59,106 bases of DNA. It comes from Clostridia bacterium (GTDB taxonomy: Bacteria > Bacillota > Clostridia > Oscillospirales > CAG-272). Under the pieces are notes generated by a model, which saw only the letters and a program-made list of their open reading frames with translations, searched no databases and had not been told where the DNA came from. The translations under genes and the position numbers were made by a program. Below are positions 40,349-48,933 of this stretch, in pieces. Each line of letters opens with the position of its first letter. Position 1 is the stretch's first letter. Location: positions 1 to 59,106 of the forward strand of contig JAFTNJ010000038.1 in the NCBI GenBank assembly GCA_017451915.1. The letters run 5' to 3'.

Positions 40349-42741
40349 AATTAATAAAAGCAGAATTTGCGAAATTTTTTTCAGCAAAAATTTTAAGTTT
40401 ATTACTACTGACATTATTAGCCATAAACTTTCTAGTAACATTTTATCTTTCGCAACCGAATCCGTGGGAAGACACGGTTGAGCGCGTTTATTCCGATTAT
40501 TTGAAGGATCCTGAACCGTATGAGCATTATTTTAAGGAGCTGGAGCAAATGATGATGGAATCCATCCGTGACGAGACTCCTTCCCTTCCCCATATCTTTT
40601 CGGGAACACCTACATACGACGATTATCAAATACTGCTACATGTGCAAGAGCGGAATGCCTATTTTAAAAATTACAATCAAACGATTCAGCAAGTGATCCA
40701 CCTGACTGAAATTAAGATCCGCGACCTTCAAAGTTACGGCTATAGCGATAAGACCTATACAACGAAATCTCAAATAGAACTGAAAAAGCAATATGAAATA
40801 CTGCTGGATAATGTAAAACTTCAAAACGAGTACACATCAGGATACGATTGCTATTTGCAAAATCACATTGTAGCTGCGTTTATTTTGATCTTTTTGACAG
40901 CTACGGTTTCCTATCTTTTCTTACATGACGAGGACATAGGCTTTGGTTCAATCCTAAAAACCACCAAACACGGTCGAGGTTCCACTGCCGTGGCAAAGCT
41001 TTGCACAACGTTGATTATTACGGCCCTTATAACATTGCTGTTTCTCGGAACAACATTTCTGGCGGTTGGATTGGCAACGGGATATTCCTCCCCTTTTAAT
41101 GCTATACAGGCTTTTGAGGATTTTGCAACCGTGCCCAACGCAATGACCGTAATGGAGTACCTCGGGTTACATACCTTGCATCGGTTATGTGCATTTGCAG
41201 TATACGCCATGTTCATTGCACTCCTGGCGTCTCTCAAGCTACAGTATTTCTTTTGCTTTTGCGGCACAGCTATCTTTGCGGGGTTCAACGGATTTTTAAA
41301 TTATCGCACTTACTATGGCACGGTTCCCGCCATTCGTTATTTGAATCTTGCCTCAATGACGGAGGCGTGCTCTCTGACAAGCTTCTTCCGTACGGTGTCC
41401 TTTTTTAAAATTCCCGTACGCATCTCTGTAGTGTTGATTGTGGCGTGTTTCATTCTCTGTCTGTTGTTTGGATGTGTTGTATTTTTTGCCTTTTCGCACG
41501 ATTTTCGTTTGTTTTATCATATTGGAAAAAACTTCTCAAGGACTTTAAAAACAATCACCAATCAATTTCAGTCATTATTATTTGGGATAAAAAGACGCAT
41601 ATATCGAGCACATGCAAGTCCACTTTGGATATTCGAGCTTAAAAAAGCTCGCCCGCTTTTGATTATTTTGATCGTTGGGTGTCTGCTTTTCTTGCGTATA
41701 AGATACGTTGATCAAACCATCGGCGATATGGAAAGCTACGGGGAAGCCTTGTACTATCGGTATATCACCGAGATACAGGGAATGACCGAAGATGCTCGCG
41801 TCAACTATTTGACCGATGAACGCTACCGTATCGATCGTATAAAGATGTCCTATGATCAAAACAAAGAAAAATTTGAGAATGGTGATATGAACAGTGCCGA
41901 ATACACGGTATATCTGGAAACTTACTACACCGTATGTGCTGAAGAAATTGCTTTCAATCGTGTGGAACAGTATGCCAAGGATTTAAGTCGAAGCAGTCGT
42001 CTGGCGGGGATCACCGGCGATTGGATATACACCAGTGGCTATGAATCTTTTTTGGGCCTATCCTCAAACCTATTTTTATATGTGGCATTGATTTTTCTAT
42101 GCACCGGCAGTTTTTCGGTAGAATATATTTCAAAAAATTCTTCAAATGGCTTTGCGCAGATCTTACGAAGCACCAAAAAAGGAAGAAACAAAACCTTTAT
42201 TTCCAAGTTTGCAGTTTTCCTTAGTCTTTCCGTACTTCTTGCCATTGTCTTTCGACTTTGTGATCTTTGGATTGTAAAACAAAACTATACTATGAATGCC
42301 TCCCACGCCACCCTACTCTCGGTACAATCCTTTGCAGGAATCACTTCGGATATCTCCATCGGCAACTATATTATTTTTGATCTGCTCTTAAATGCATTTT
42401 CCGCGGCAATGCTGGCATTAATTATCTGCCTGTTATCTTGTTTTTTTAAAAAAACGTTTGCGATCCTTACCACATCCATGTTGTTAACCGGGCTTCCGGA
42501 ACTATTAGCAAAAACCAAATTGAATAACTTCTCCAATTGCAGTATCTTATCATTTACGGCTCCGCAAGCCATTGTTTACAGATCTTTTGAAAAGCATTGG
42601 CTGGGGTGCAATTGGCTGTATTTGATCATGCTGTGTGCAGCATACCTTCTCCTCGCTATTTTGCTTTTTTATCTTGCCTGGAGAAGATTTGAGGGAAAAA
42701 CACGTTCCTTTATAAGAAAGGAAAAACATGATGAAGCTTGA
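40345..42741 (+). CDS. ABC-2-type permease, duplicated two-half architecture
   Basis: This 798-residue membrane protein consists of two similar halves (about 1-410 and 425-798). Each has an N-terminal helix, a large extracytoplasmic loop, and a block of about five helices. Related cytoplasmic motifs GFGSILKTTKHGRGSTAVAKL and FAQILRSTKKGRNKTFISKF precede the helix blocks, which shows the duplication. The GTG start follows GGAGG. The ATPase gene overlaps the 3' end by 14 nt. Exporters of this kind handle peptides, lipids or antibiotics; the cargo is unknown. Confidence 0.82.
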   Translation: MKLIKAEFAKFFSAKILSLLLLTLLAINFLVTFYLSQPNPWEDTVERVYSDYLKDPEPYEHYFKELEQMMMESIRDETPSLPHIFSGTPTYDDYQILLHVQERNAYFKNYNQTIQQVIHLTEIKIRDLQSYGYSDKTYTTKSQIELKKQYEILLDNVKLQNEYTSGYDCYLQNHIVAAFILIFLTATVSYLFLHDEDIGFGSILKTTKHGRGSTAVAKLCTTLIITALITLLFLGTTFLAVGLATGYSSPFNAIQAFEDFATVPNAMTVMEYLGLHTLHRLCAFAVYAMFIALLASLKLQYFFCFCGTAIFAGFNGFLNYRTYYGTVPAIRYLNLASMTEACSLTSFFRTVSFFKIPVRISVVLIVACFILCLLFGCVVFFAFSHDFRLFYHIGKNFSRTLKTITNQFQSLLFGIKRRIYRAHASPLWIFELKKARPLLIILIVGCLLFLRIRYVDQTIGDMESYGEALYYRYITEIQGMTEDARVNYLTDERYRIDRIKMSYDQNKEKFENGDMNSAEYTVYLETYYTVCAEEIAFNRVEQYAKDLSRSSRLAGITGDWIYTSGYESFLGLSSNLFLYVALIFLCTGSFSVEYISKNSSNGFAQILRSTKKGRNKTFISKFAVFLSLSVLLAIVFRLCDLWIVKQNYTMNASHATLLSVQSFAGITSDISIGNYIIFDLLLNAFSAAMLALIICLLSCFFKKTFAILTTSMLLTGLPELLAKTKLNNFSNCSILSFTAPQAIVYRSFEKHWLGCNWLYLIMLCAAYLLLAILLFYLAWRRFEGKTRSFIRKEKHDEA

Positions 42742-43639
42742 ATTTCAAAACATTAGCAAATCCTATGGTAATACCAAAGCGTTACAAAAAATCACCGCAG
42801 TATTAGAGCCTGGAATTTATGCACTGTTGGGGCCCAATGGCTCTGGAAAATCCACATTGATGAATATTCTTACCGATAATCTTAAAGCAGATACCGGGTG
42901 CATCATCTATACGGACGATGCCGGAACGTCCGAAAATATTCTCCACATGGGAGTTCGTTTTCGGGAAAAACTCGGATTTATGCCACAATATCCGGGGATG
43001 TATCCCAACTTCACCGTTGACCGTTTTTTGTGGTACATTGCGGCACTCAAGGACATTGGCATCGGTCTGCGCGGTAAAGAAAAGCCTCGCTATATTGCAG
43101 AACAAATACACACCGTTCTCGCCGAGGTTGAGTTGGATGATGTATCCCATCATCGGATCAGTACATTATCCGGCGGCATGAAACAACGCTTGGCATTAGC
43201 ACAAGCGGTATTGGGAAATCCTGAAATTCTGATTTTAGATGAGCCCACCGCCGGACTTGACCCCAAACAACGCATTTCCGTTCGTAATTATATCTCCCGG
43301 ATCGCCCTGAACAAAATTGTCATTATTGCCACGCACGTCGTTTCGGATGTAGAATTTATTGCCCGAGAAGCCATTCTATTAAAAAAAGGGGTGATTGCGG
43401 ACATGGCACCACCACAGGAATTGATTGCAAAAATGAATGGAAAGGTATGGGAAATTCGATGTCAAGAATCGGAGGTGTCCAAGTGGCAACAGCAACATCC
43501 TGTAACCAAGCTTACCAAATGTGAGCATGACGATGGTGTGATCTTACGTGTTTTGGCAGATCACAAACCACACGAAAAGGCTTCCCCGTTGTTGCCATCC
43601 TTAGAGGATTGCTATCTGCATGTCTTTGGACAGCAGTAG
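42728..43639 (+). CDS. ABC transporter ATP-binding protein
   Basis: This 303-residue ATPase has Walker A LLGPNGSGKSTLMN, the signature LSGGMKQRLALAQA, Walker B ILILDEPTAGLD and the switch His in IATHVV. About 80 C-terminal residues (VWEIRCQESEVSKW...) form the accessory domain seen in ABC-2 exporters. It overlaps and pairs with the upstream permease. It ends with TAG. Confidence 0.94.
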   Translation: MMKLEFQNISKSYGNTKALQKITAVLEPGIYALLGPNGSGKSTLMNILTDNLKADTGCIIYTDDAGTSENILHMGVRFREKLGFMPQYPGMYPNFTVDRFLWYIAALKDIGIGLRGKEKPRYIAEQIHTVLAEVELDDVSHHRISTLSGGMKQRLALAQAVLGNPEILILDEPTAGLDPKQRISVRNYISRIALNKIVIIATHVVSDVEFIAREAILLKKGVIADMAPPQELIAKMNGKVWEIRCQESEVSKWQQQHPVTKLTKCEHDDGVILRVLADHKPHEKASPLLPSLEDCYLHVFGQQ

Positions 43640-43734
43640 AAAAAAGGCAATCTTTTTAACATTAAAAAAGTGAAAGAAATGAATCGAACCTTGTCACTTA
43701 CCTCTTGAAAGAGGGAAAATGGAGAACGATAGAT

Positions 43735-44802
43735 ATGAAAAAAAGCATAAATGTTTTAAAATTCATTATGGTGATTTTCCTCTTGTTATCGCAGTCACTT
43801 TCACTGGGATCTTGTTACTATAAAACGCCAATGGTTACATTTGATTATGACTATATGGGAAAACAAGCTGTTCAAGCACCTATCAACGGATTTTTGACAG
43901 AGCCTGCATTGCCCGAGCGAACCGGTTATGTTTTTGACGGTTGGTATTATGAAGAAAAGCGATGGATTTTTTCAGAGGATACAACAAACGATAATATTGT
44001 ACTAATCGCAAAATGGATTCCGCAAAGCTATACACTCACATTGGACACCAACGGCGGGATATGCGACGCAGAGTCTATAACCGTCTATTTTGAACAACCG
44101 TACCGATTACCCGAAGTAACCAAAGAAGGATATTATTTTGCGGGATGGTATATCGGGAACTCGCATCATTTGGTAAAAGATGAAATATGGACTTACACAA
44201 CCGATAAAACGTACCAAGCAAAATGGAGTGTTTTACCCGAAGGTACAACGGTCACGTTTGGAGTATATGAGCAGGATAACAACATTGCAAACGGCGCTGA
44301 GCCGATCGATTGGTTGGTACTGGACGAAAAAGACGGAAAATATCTTTTGATCAGTCAATTTGTTTTAGACGGTCAGCATTATAACGAACTTGAATCAAAA
44401 TACAATCTTTGGAAAGATTCTTATATACGAACATGGTTAAATACATACTTTTTGGAAGCTGCTTTTACTTTGGAAGAACAGAAGGCCATTTCAGAAACCT
44501 ATCTTTCAGATGTTGATACAACGGATAGAATTTTCTTTCTAAATCATGCGGAAACGCAAGCCCTACTGCTAAACGACACGTGGTGTTTGGGAAAATGCAC
44601 ACCTTATGCTCTGTCCTTAGGCCTAAAATTAAATGTTAGTAATGAACGATATAAGTCTTGGCATTTAAGAGACGGAGACAATCATGGGCGTTTTTCCACA
44701 GCAGCAGCATCCGGTGTGTTTTGTGGCACCGATGTTGGACGTGGGTTACAGGGCTGTCGGCCGGCACTTTGGGTAAATAAGGATGCTGTACAATTAAACT
44801 AA
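43735..44802 (+). CDS. Lipoprotein with two InlB B-repeats and a DUF6273-like domain
   Basis: The 355-residue protein begins with a lipoprotein signal ending LSLGSCYYK. Two Listeria/Bacteroides-type InlB B-repeats follow (GYVFDGWYYEEKRW and LDTNGGICDAE...GYYFAGWYIG, about residues 30-165). Then comes a DUF6273-like C-terminal domain (PIDWLVLDEKDGKYLLIS, SYIRTWLN, GRPALWV-like CRPALWVNKD). It is a surface protein transcribed after the ABC genes. Start at 43735 is chosen because it begins the signal sequence. Confidence 0.82.
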   Translation: MKKSINVLKFIMVIFLLLSQSLSLGSCYYKTPMVTFDYDYMGKQAVQAPINGFLTEPALPERTGYVFDGWYYEEKRWIFSEDTTNDNIVLIAKWIPQSYTLTLDTNGGICDAESITVYFEQPYRLPEVTKEGYYFAGWYIGNSHHLVKDEIWTYTTDKTYQAKWSVLPEGTTVTFGVYEQDNNIANGAEPIDWLVLDEKDGKYLLISQFVLDGQHYNELESKYNLWKDSYIRTWLNTYFLEAAFTLEEQKAISETYLSDVDTTDRIFFLNHAETQALLLNDTWCLGKCTPYALSLGLKLNVSNERYKSWHLRDGDNHGRFSTAAASGVFCGTDVGRGLQGCRPALWVNKDAVQLN

Positions 44803-44975
44803 ATGTATTGTTTATGTATCGTTTCTGATCAAAACGATTTACATAAAAGGAGAGGGTAAATTTTTATTTTTGTTTTTGCGCGCAAAACATTTGTAAAAAT
44901 GATTATTTGATTGGTTTCGTCACCAATCATGCCCGAAATTTGACGGAAACAATTTTTAAAAAGAAAGGATTTCTT

Positions 44976-45464
44976 ATGAAAAAGAGAAAATTATTAAAAG
45001 GTTTATCGTTGGTGCTTGGTTTGGTTTGCTTGATAAACACGTTGACCATTCTATCTTTTGCTGCAGTTAAAAATTATTTTGATAAAGATTGGCAGTACAC
45101 GTCTGATACCCGCACCGCCGGTTACAGTATGATCGACTGCTATGCGTACGACTATGGTGTTGATGATCCGGACAACTATGCTATCATTATCGGTGAATCA
45201 AAAGGCGGAGCGGTCTCTGCTTTTGAAACTACTGTATTGGCTCAATATCTTGATGGCGTAAGACATATTCAAACAGCCTCTTCGGATGATACCGGAACTG
45301 CTCGTGTTTCTGCACAAGTATCCTTTTATGAGGGGGATCTTATAGGAGGCGCAACCGGATACACCGAACATTGGAGCACCAGTAAAACAGATGATAGTGA
45401 TTATTGGTGTTATAACTATGTGGTTCGTTTTGTGAACTGTGAAGTGGGATTTGTTGAGACATAA
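44976..45464 (+). CDS. Exported protein of unknown function
   Basis: This 162-residue protein has a signal peptide (KRKLLKGLSLVLGLVCLINT ending LSFA). The mature part is about 130 residues, polar, tyrosine- and glycine-rich (DKDWQYTSDTRTAGYSMIDC, SAQVSFYEGDLIGGATGYTE), suggesting a beta-sandwich. AAAGGA precedes ATG 44976. It is one of three exported products in the ABC-transporter cassette and might be its cargo, but nothing in the sequence proves this. Confidence 0.75.
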   Translation: MKKRKLLKGLSLVLGLVCLINTLTILSFAAVKNYFDKDWQYTSDTRTAGYSMIDCYAYDYGVDDPDNYAIIIGESKGGAVSAFETTVLAQYLDGVRHIQTASSDDTGTARVSAQVSFYEGDLIGGATGYTEHWSTSKTDDSDYWCYNYVVRFVNCEVGFVET

Positions 45465-45542
45465 CAATATTTGACGCCGCAATTCATAATTTAATGTTAC
45501 ATATCATATCCCTGTAGAAGCATAATAAACCGAACCCCCCCT

Positions 45543-45575
45543 CCCCGAAGCTACTGAAATTCAGTAGTTTCGGGG
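45543..45575 (+). terminator. Hairpin between the exported-protein genes
   Basis: CCCCGAA and CTACTGAA pair with TTCAGTAG and TTTCGGGG to form a long stem across 45544-45575. No T run follows, so it may be a processing or partial terminator rather than a complete stop. AAGGAGG for the next gene lies just downstream. Confidence 0.55.
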
Positions 45576-45600
45576 GGACACTAAGGAGGCGAGTAAAACG

Positions 45601-46797
45601 ATGAATAAACGATTCATGCGGGTACCAATTTTTATATTAACAGTTACCATATTGATATGCGTATTATCCTCATGCTCCGAGCAACCCGACGAACCATATC
45701 ATGAAATGCTAAACACAGTACCTGTTTCTCAGAAAGATAACGTTATCGAATATGGAAATTATGTTTTTTATGAAAGCGGAAAAGGCATAATGAAATATGA
45801 CCGTTCCACAGGAGAGATAAGAAGTGCCTGTGTTGATCCGGAATGCAAAGGCAATTGTTTACTGGAATCACCACTGAATTATTTTTCACAAATTGTAGAT
45901 GGAAAGCTATACTTTGCTACGATGACAGCATATACACATGAGTATACCTATGCTTATTTGGATATTCAAACCGGAATAGTCACCGTATTACGTATATGCG
46001 AAGAGATTGAAAGCGTTATGGGAATACCCCCATTGGTAGAAAATGGCTATTGCTATTATAGTTGTAAAAAATTAAAGGAAAATGGCAATAAACAGGACCC
46101 GCAGGACTATTTGCCCTATATTTGCCGTATTTCGGCAGATGGCTCTGGTTCGGAAGAGGTCTTATGTGAACTTTTAGGCGAATCAGACATCCTTTTGTTT
46201 GTGTACAATGGCAATGCAATTACACATTATGATGCAAAACTCCATTTAGTAAATCTTTCCACAGGTGAACGTCAAATTATATTCGATCAATATAAGGAAG
46301 GATATACATTTGTAAATGGAGATCTCGCTTTCTTAAATGGAAAAATATATTTGCTACTAAAAACAAATGCCTCTGTTACTTCGGAATATACAAAAAAAAG
46401 TTATAAATACAGTTATTTGGTATGTGTCGATCCGGAGACACGTACCCACAAGCGTGTATTGGAAACTCCAGTTGTCAGTTTTCATATTACTAACAACAAA
46501 ATATATTATGCCCCCTTTGAATTAAGGCATTTAAATATTCCTGAAGATTACGAAAATAATCTTTCTCAAATAACAATCATGTTGGCTTCTCCTGACTTGC
46601 ATTGTTGTGATTTAGACGGAAAAAATGATCAAATTCTTTATTCAAATCCAACGCTTAATTACATGGAATCCTTTACCGTAGTTCAAGATAAACTCTATGG
46701 TTGGCTGATTAATCACGACGAACAAACAAATACAGAAAATAAGAAAATGTACTTTGGAGAAATCGATTTTAAAACAAAAGAAATTGTCATAAAATAA
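45601..46797 (+). CDS. Lipoprotein, probable beta-propeller
   Basis: This 398-residue protein has a lipoprotein signal with lipobox LSSC at about residue 25. The rest repeats a pattern of short strands (IEYGNYVFYESGKGIMKYD, IVDGKLYFATM, FLNGKIYLLLK, ITNNKIYYAP), as in DUF5050-like propellers. It is the last gene of island 1. Its stop codon lies in the right-end sequence that recurs at 58586. Confidence 0.78.
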   Translation: MNKRFMRVPIFILTVTILICVLSSCSEQPDEPYHEMLNTVPVSQKDNVIEYGNYVFYESGKGIMKYDRSTGEIRSACVDPECKGNCLLESPLNYFSQIVDGKLYFATMTAYTHEYTYAYLDIQTGIVTVLRICEEIESVMGIPPLVENGYCYYSCKKLKENGNKQDPQDYLPYICRISADGSGSEEVLCELLGESDILLFVYNGNAITHYDAKLHLVNLSTGERQIIFDQYKEGYTFVNGDLAFLNGKIYLLLKTNASVTSEYTKKSYKYSYLVCVDPETRTHKRVLETPVVSFHITNNKIYYAPFELRHLNIPEDYENNLSQITIMLASPDLHCCDLDGKNDQILYSNPTLNYMESFTVVQDKLYGWLINHDEQTNTENKKMYFGEIDFKTKEIVIK

Positions 46798-46998
46798 TAA
46801 AAGATTGTGCACATGAGATGCAACGCTCCTTCTCCGCCAAAGAAAAGTCCTGAAATCGCAAGATTTCAGGGCTTTTTCTCTTTTTTCTCACTTTTTGTTG
46901 TCAACCATGTTGTCATTGACCCTTATAGATTGCCTCGTATCAAACAAAAGAAACAGATAAAACAGAGCTGAAACGCCTAAAAAACAGTTTTTCTATCC
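46787..46998 (+). repeat. Internal attachment-type repeat (copy B)
   Basis: 46826-46879 repeats the tRNA-Ser 3' end and terminator exactly (54 nt), and similarity to copy A continues to about 46998. The sequence just left of the core (TTGTGCACATGAGATGCAACGC, from 46805) matches 58586-58613 at 26 of 28 positions, with further similarity leftward to about 46790. It therefore looks like the junction of two islands: the right end of island 1 and the left end of island 2. Confidence 0.78.
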
Positions 46999-47082
46999 TC
47001 TGTGCTTATATATATTTATTCGCCCAAAACAGAAGAAAGAAATTTTATGGTTCCAAAGCATCGATACGCAAATCGAACAGTA

Positions 47083-47125
47083 AAAAAAGAGAAAGCTCAT
47101 TGCAATAATGAACTTTCTCTTTTTT
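47083..47125. terminator. AT-rich bidirectional hairpin
   Basis: AAAAAAGAGAAAG (47083-47095) pairs with CTTTCTCTTTTTT (47113-47125). It has A- and T-runs on both sides and could terminate in either direction. The surrounding 46999-47295 holds no gene. Confidence 0.6.
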
Positions 47126-47211
47126 CGCCTAAGCGGGTTATAAACAACTTTGAAAGATATAATTTAACTATATGTTATGGTTCCAAAAACGAAGGTTTTT
47201 GAAACTTTTTG

Positions 47212-47256
47212 CAACCGTCCCAAAACCGTCTGAAAAGATGGGTTTTGGGACGGTTG
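47212..47256. repeat. 16-bp perfect inverted repeat downstream of the recombinase gene
   Basis: CAACCGTCCCAAAACC (47212-47227) pairs perfectly with 47241-47256 across a 13-nt loop, 40 nt past the recombinase stop. It lacks a T run on the minus strand. Related CGTCCCAAAACC and TTTTGAGAC words occur at 58510-58560 near the other end of the island, so it may be a terminal or recombination element rather than a simple terminator. Confidence 0.45.
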
Positions 47257-47295
47257 TTTGTGTCAAAACGCGTTTCAAAATCAAGGTTTCAAAAC

Positions 47296-47841
47296 TCAAC
47301 CCTTTATGGCACGGTATAGCGTATTTTTGGAAATACCCGTTAAGTCTGTTACTTCCGTGACGCTATATTGATTCGTTTTGTAAAGTGCCACTGCCTTTTG
47401 AACAGCTTTGGCATCGGTCTTTGGTCTGCCGCCGCATCGTCCTCTGGCTCTGGCGGCGTTGAGTCCTTCACGTGTCCGTTCAACCAATACGTCGCGTTCA
47501 AACTGCGCGAGGGATGAGAGAATCGTGAACAAAAGGCGTCCGGTTGATGACGTGGTGTCTATTGTTTCCTTTAAGGACACCAACCGAACACCCTTCTCGT
47601 TCAGAAGCTCCATGAGCTCGGCGAGGTTTTTCACACTCCTGCCAAGCCGACTGAGGCTTTCGATTACAATCGTATCCCCACTTTGAATCGTCCCGAGCAT
47701 TTGGTCAAGCTCGGGGCGATTCTTTTTTGTTCCCGACATCTTCTCGCAATAGAGCTTGTCAATGCCGTACTTATAAAGCGCATCCTTCTGCCGATCCAAG
47801 TTCTGATCGGCGGTAGACACGCGCGCATAGCCGTAGATCAT
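47296..47841 (-). CDS. Serine recombinase (resolvase/invertase family)
   Basis: This 181-residue small serine recombinase has the catalytic serine at S9 (IYGYARVSTADQNLDRQ). It also shows GDTIVIESLSRLGRS, FTILSSLAQFERDVLVERTREGL (E helix) and a C-terminal HTH (SVTEVTDLTGISKNTLYRAIKG). Size and domains fit resolution or inversion rather than tRNA-site integration. Start at 47841 follows GGTAGGAG. It sits at the left end of island 2 and is probably a resident mobile-element gene. Confidence 0.92.
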   Translation of the reverse strand: MIYGYARVSTADQNLDRQKDALYKYGIDKLYCEKMSGTKKNRPELDQMLGTIQSGDTIVIESLSRLGRSVKNLAELMELLNEKGVRLVSLKETIDTTSSTGRLLFTILSSLAQFERDVLVERTREGLNAARARGRCGGRPKTDAKAVQKAVALYKTNQYSVTEVTDLTGISKNTLYRAIKG

Positions 47842-47845
47842 ACTC

Positions 47846-47926
47846 CTACCTCCGATCCTTGTGCTTGTTATACATTTCGGCGATGATCTCAATCAAAGCC
47901 CAGATCAAAATTCTTGCGTATTTCAT
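47846..47926 (-). CDS. 26-aa ORF upstream of the recombinase
   Basis: This short ORF (MKYARILIWALIEIIAEMY and seven charged residues) ends 4 nt before the recombinase start and contains its ribosome binding site. AAAGGA lies about 12 nt upstream of the ATG, a long spacing. It could be a leader peptide or a small membrane peptide. The evidence is its hydrophobic N-terminal half and position only. Confidence 0.35.
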   Translation of the reverse strand: MKYARILIWALIEIIAEMYNKHKDRR

Positions 47927-47984
47927 GTAAAAGATCGTTCCTTTCATTTTCAATATTTTGGCATAGAGTTGCCAATATTTTTTC

Positions 47985-48932
47985 TTATCCGTATTCATAG
48001 TCGTATATATACTCCTCGATCATTTCAAGATCCCAACCTTCCTCAAGCAGCGCATCCACCACGTCCACCGAAATGCCTTGGTATGCTGCTATCGATTTAA
48101 GTGCGTTGATGTAATCCTCCCTTGTGTCACCCGTGGATTGACCGAAGAATGCTCGGTAGGCAGAGAAACCATCATATTCCCACCAACCTCGGCTTTTGTA
48201 ATAGCTGTAATGAAAATGGTACCGCTCGATTTTGCCATCAGAACGAATCTTTAATATCTCGCCCTCCTCGACGGGGATTTCCTCATAGTCCCCGATCTTT
48301 AACGCCTCAAACAACTTGGTATCGACCAACGCCTTGTAGAGGATCTGCTCAGTGCTGGCGTAGATGTAGATCTTCTGCTTTGGGAAGTGCAGGATCGAGA
48401 GCGGTGAATCCCCCTTGACGAGATAGACGTTGTTCCGATCATCCAAGATGGAAAACGAAAAGCTGCCCTTGACCTGTTCCGCCATGTACTTGATACTGTC
48501 GATATTAAAGACTCTTCGGCTTTCTATCAACTGCACCGCAATGAAGGAATCGGTTTCAATCTTGGTTTTGGAAAGGTTCAAAGACTTCCGCAGTTCTTCA
48601 TCGTTCATCAGGACACCGTTATGGGCAAGGGCAAATCTTGTTCCTTTCGCCTTTCCATAGAAGGGATGGTTGTTGAAGTTCTTTTTCTCATCCCCCTGTG
48701 TTGAGTGTCTTGTATGACTAATCAATGCAGGGATATCATCGGAATGCTTGAAATCCAAGGAATACGCTGACTTCGCCTCCTTGTGAATGTTGATTCCTCC
48801 CGGTCTGCAAAAGGCGATTCCCGTGGCATCAATGCCTCTTACGGCGGATTGCTCGGCAAGGGCGTTGGTCAGATCCGAAAGCCCTTTTATAGGCTGATCG
48901 GCATAGGCAGAAAATCCAAATAATCCACACAT
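47985..48932 (-). CDS. Class II glutamine amidotransferase (Ntn hydrolase)
   Basis: This 315-residue protein begins MCGLFGFSAYA, so removal of Met exposes the catalytic Cys of class II amidotransferases (PurF/GlmS type). ISHTRHSTQGDEKKNFNNHPF and FALAHNGVLMND are the glutamine-site blocks. No synthetase or isomerase domain follows, so the ammonia acceptor must be another protein. The start lies 1 nt after the amidoligase stop, which makes that enzyme the obvious partner. The C-terminal 70 residues (YYKSRGWWEYDGFSAY...) are tyrosine-rich and specific to this protein. Confidence 0.88.
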   Translation of the reverse strand: MCGLFGFSAYADQPIKGLSDLTNALAEQSAVRGIDATGIAFCRPGGINIHKEAKSAYSLDFKHSDDIPALISHTRHSTQGDEKKNFNNHPFYGKAKGTRFALAHNGVLMNDEELRKSLNLSKTKIETDSFIAVQLIESRRVFNIDSIKYMAEQVKGSFSFSILDDRNNVYLVKGDSPLSILHFPKQKIYIYASTEQILYKALVDTKLFEALKIGDYEEIPVEEGEILKIRSDGKIERYHFHYSYYKSRGWWEYDGFSAYRAFFGQSTGDTREDYINALKSIAAYQGISVDVVDALLEEGWDLEMIEEYIYDYEYG

Positions 48933-48933
48933 C

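Noticed and set aside
44976-45464. Lactococcin 972-type bacteriocin
   Set aside because: The small secreted protein next to ABC genes invited this, but length and residues do not match the family as I know it. I leave it as an exported protein of unknown function.
46826-46879. Possible second tRNA-Ser gene
   Set aside because: Only the last 14 nt of the tRNA and its terminator are duplicated. Acceptor 5' strand, D arm and anticodon arm are absent.
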